From Pseudobdellovibrionaceae bacterium (GTDB lineage: Bacteria > Bdellovibrionota > Bdellovibrionia > Bdellovibrionales > JAMPXM01), in assembly GCA_913776405.1 (NCBI GenBank), contig CAJYOV010000194.1, positions 1 through 5,853 on the forward strand: a stretch of 5,853 nucleotides of DNA, given 5' to 3'. This document shows, piece after piece, positions 4,791 through 5,853 of this stretch (the first letter of the stretch is position 1; every line of letters begins with the position of its first letter). The notes below the pieces were generated by a model. The model did not search any database. It was given only the letters and a program-made list of their open reading frames with translations, and was not told the DNA's origin. Made by a program: the position numbers and the translations under genes.

Positions 4791-5840
4791 TCAGCTCTCG
4801 GATTCGTTCGGGTTGAGGCCTAGATGTTTGGCGATCTTTTTTACGGTCGCTCGCATTTCGGTGATGTGACTCAACGAAACTTTCATTTTGATATGCTGTT
4901 GAAGAGGGAGAAGCGGATTGCCGCCGTATTGACCGGGTTTGTCGATCGACTTCGTGACTGCCGAGAAACCAGAGAGTTGAACGTTGTCGCAGACGGAGAT
5001 GTGGCCCGTGATCGCCGAGAGGCCGCCGACGACAACGTTTGCGCCGACACGACTTGAGCCTGCCACCACGTTGCCTGCAGTAAAGAGAGAGTTTCGGCCA
5101 ACGCGGCAGTTATGTGCAATGTGCACTTGGTTGTCGAACTTTGCGCCGGCTTCGATGCGCGTCTCGCCGAAAGTTCCGCGATCAATGGTGCAGCTTGCGC
5201 CGATGTGAACATCGTCTTCGATGACGACGCGGCCCTGATGCGGGATTCGCGTATGGTTGAAGCGTTCGTCGTGAGCATAACCGAAGCCTTCTTTGCCGAT
5301 TACCGTCGATGGATGAATTTCGACTCGGTTGCCGATCAAAGTTGAGTGGCCGATGAACGCGAGCGGGTGAATGACGGAATCAGCTCCAATTTCTGAGAAA
5401 TCTTCGATGACTGCGTTTGCGCCAATGTACGTGCCGTCGCCGATCTTTACATTTGCGCCGACGACGGCGCCGGGACCGATTCTTACGTTCTTGCCTAACA
5501 CAGCTGAAGATTGAACGTGCGCGGATGGGTGAACACCTTGAACCGATGCGTTCGTGTAAGGTGTTTTCAAAAAGAAGTCTGAGATGACGTTCGCCATCGC
5601 GAGTTCAACATTTGTCGCGATGAGGAGAGGGCGGCCGTTTGCCTGTGCTTCGGCCTCAGTGCGAGCCTTTTTGCCGACGACGAGGGCGCCGGCTGCGGAT
5701 TTTAAGCCGGCCGCGAGAGCCTTCGGCGTCGCGAGGAAAACGAGATCTGTTGAGGTCGCGTTGTCTGGGCTTGCAACGCCCAAGACGGCTTTGCTGGGAT
5801 CGCCGACAACTTCCACGAAGAATTGGGGAAAGCGGGCCAT
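4791..5840 (-). CDS. lpxD: UDP-3-O-acylglucosamine N-acyltransferase, 349 aa from the first visible ATG
   Basis: LpxD transfers an (R)-3-hydroxyacyl chain from acyl carrier protein to the 2-amino group of UDP-3-O-acyl-glucosamine, the third step of lipid A synthesis, as a cytoplasmic homotrimer. Seen here: an N-terminal uridine-binding domain (GVAS at 21-24, DLVFLATPK at 32-40, AGALVVGKKA at 50-59); left-handed beta-helix hexapeptide repeats from about 100 to 295; the family block GFGYA at 185-189 and CTIDRGT at 217-223; catalytic H243 in HIAHN, and the supporting H280 in TGH. The two histidines are 37 residues apart, as in E. coli LpxD (H239 and H276). A C-terminal helical segment at about 310-340 would carry the acyl carrier protein-binding part. 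The start is uncertain: no ribosome binding site precedes ATG 5840, the frame stays open to the window edge, and GVAS lies about 6 residues earlier than in E. coli, so a start upstream of 5853 is possible. It is not flanked here by fabZ, lpxA or bamA on the visible side. Confidence 0.94.
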   Translation of the reverse strand: MARFPQFFVEVVGDPSKAVLGVASPDNATSTDLVFLATPKALAAGLKSAAGALVVGKKARTEAEAQANGRPLLIATNVELAMANVISDFFLKTPYTNASVQGVHPSAHVQSSAVLGKNVRIGPGAVVGANVKIGDGTYIGANAVIEDFSEIGADSVIHPLAFIGHSTLIGNRVEIHPSTVIGKEGFGYAHDERFNHTRIPHQGRVVIEDDVHIGASCTIDRGTFGETRIEAGAKFDNQVHIAHNCRVGRNSLFTAGNVVAGSSRVGANVVVGGLSAITGHISVCDNVQLSGFSAVTKSIDKPGQYGGNPLLPLQQHIKMKVSLSHITEMRATVKKIAKHLGLNPNESES

Positions 5841-5853
5841 GATTTGTTCGCAG

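Overview
The window looks like ordinary chromosomal housekeeping sequence from a Gram-negative bacterium. A lipid A biosynthesis gene (lpxD) implies an outer membrane, and an ETF:quinone oxidoreductase implies an aerobic respiratory chain fed by fatty-acid or amino-acid oxidation. GC content is moderate (about half), Shine-Dalgarno sites are purine-rich AGGAG-like, and the genes are short monocistrons in mixed orientation. This would fit a Bdellovibrionota or other former deltaproteobacterial lineage, but that placement is inference. No mobile element, CRISPR array, tRNA or rRNA was seen.

Layout from left to right: (1) a small exported protein of unknown function (112-378, +). (2) ETF:quinone oxidoreductase, most likely starting at ATG 510 (510-2255, +), with eight cysteines in its C-terminal iron-sulfur domain instead of the usual four. 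(3) A THUMP-domain, SAM-dependent RNA methyltransferase of the RlmL/YpsC family (2397-3524, +). (4) A 180-bp convergent intergenic region with a degenerate 6-bp tandem repeat (3530-3595) whose 5' part is complementary to sequence about 60-100 bp downstream. (5) A four-helix membrane protein of unknown function (3705-4079, -). (6) A 155-bp divergent intergenic region with two dyad-symmetric sequences that could be operators. (7) Cytidine deaminase, cdd (4235-4672, +). (8) A strong bidirectional intrinsic terminator (4720-4749). (9) lpxD (4791 to about 5840, -), whose true start may lie beyond the window.

The genes do not form one pathway. ETF:quinone oxidoreductase passes electrons from electron-transfer flavoprotein to the quinone pool. 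The methyltransferase probably modifies rRNA. Cdd salvages cytidine and deoxycytidine. LpxD adds the second acyl chain in lipid A synthesis. Gaps of about 130-140 bp between the plus-strand genes, and the convergent and divergent arrangements elsewhere, suggest that most are transcribed separately.

I found no convincing new multi-gene system. The points most worth a second look are the eight-cysteine ferredoxin-like tail of the ETF:quinone oxidoreductase, the hexamer repeat with its inverted counterpart, the paired dyads between the membrane protein gene and cdd, and the non-canonical zinc-site motif in Cdd.
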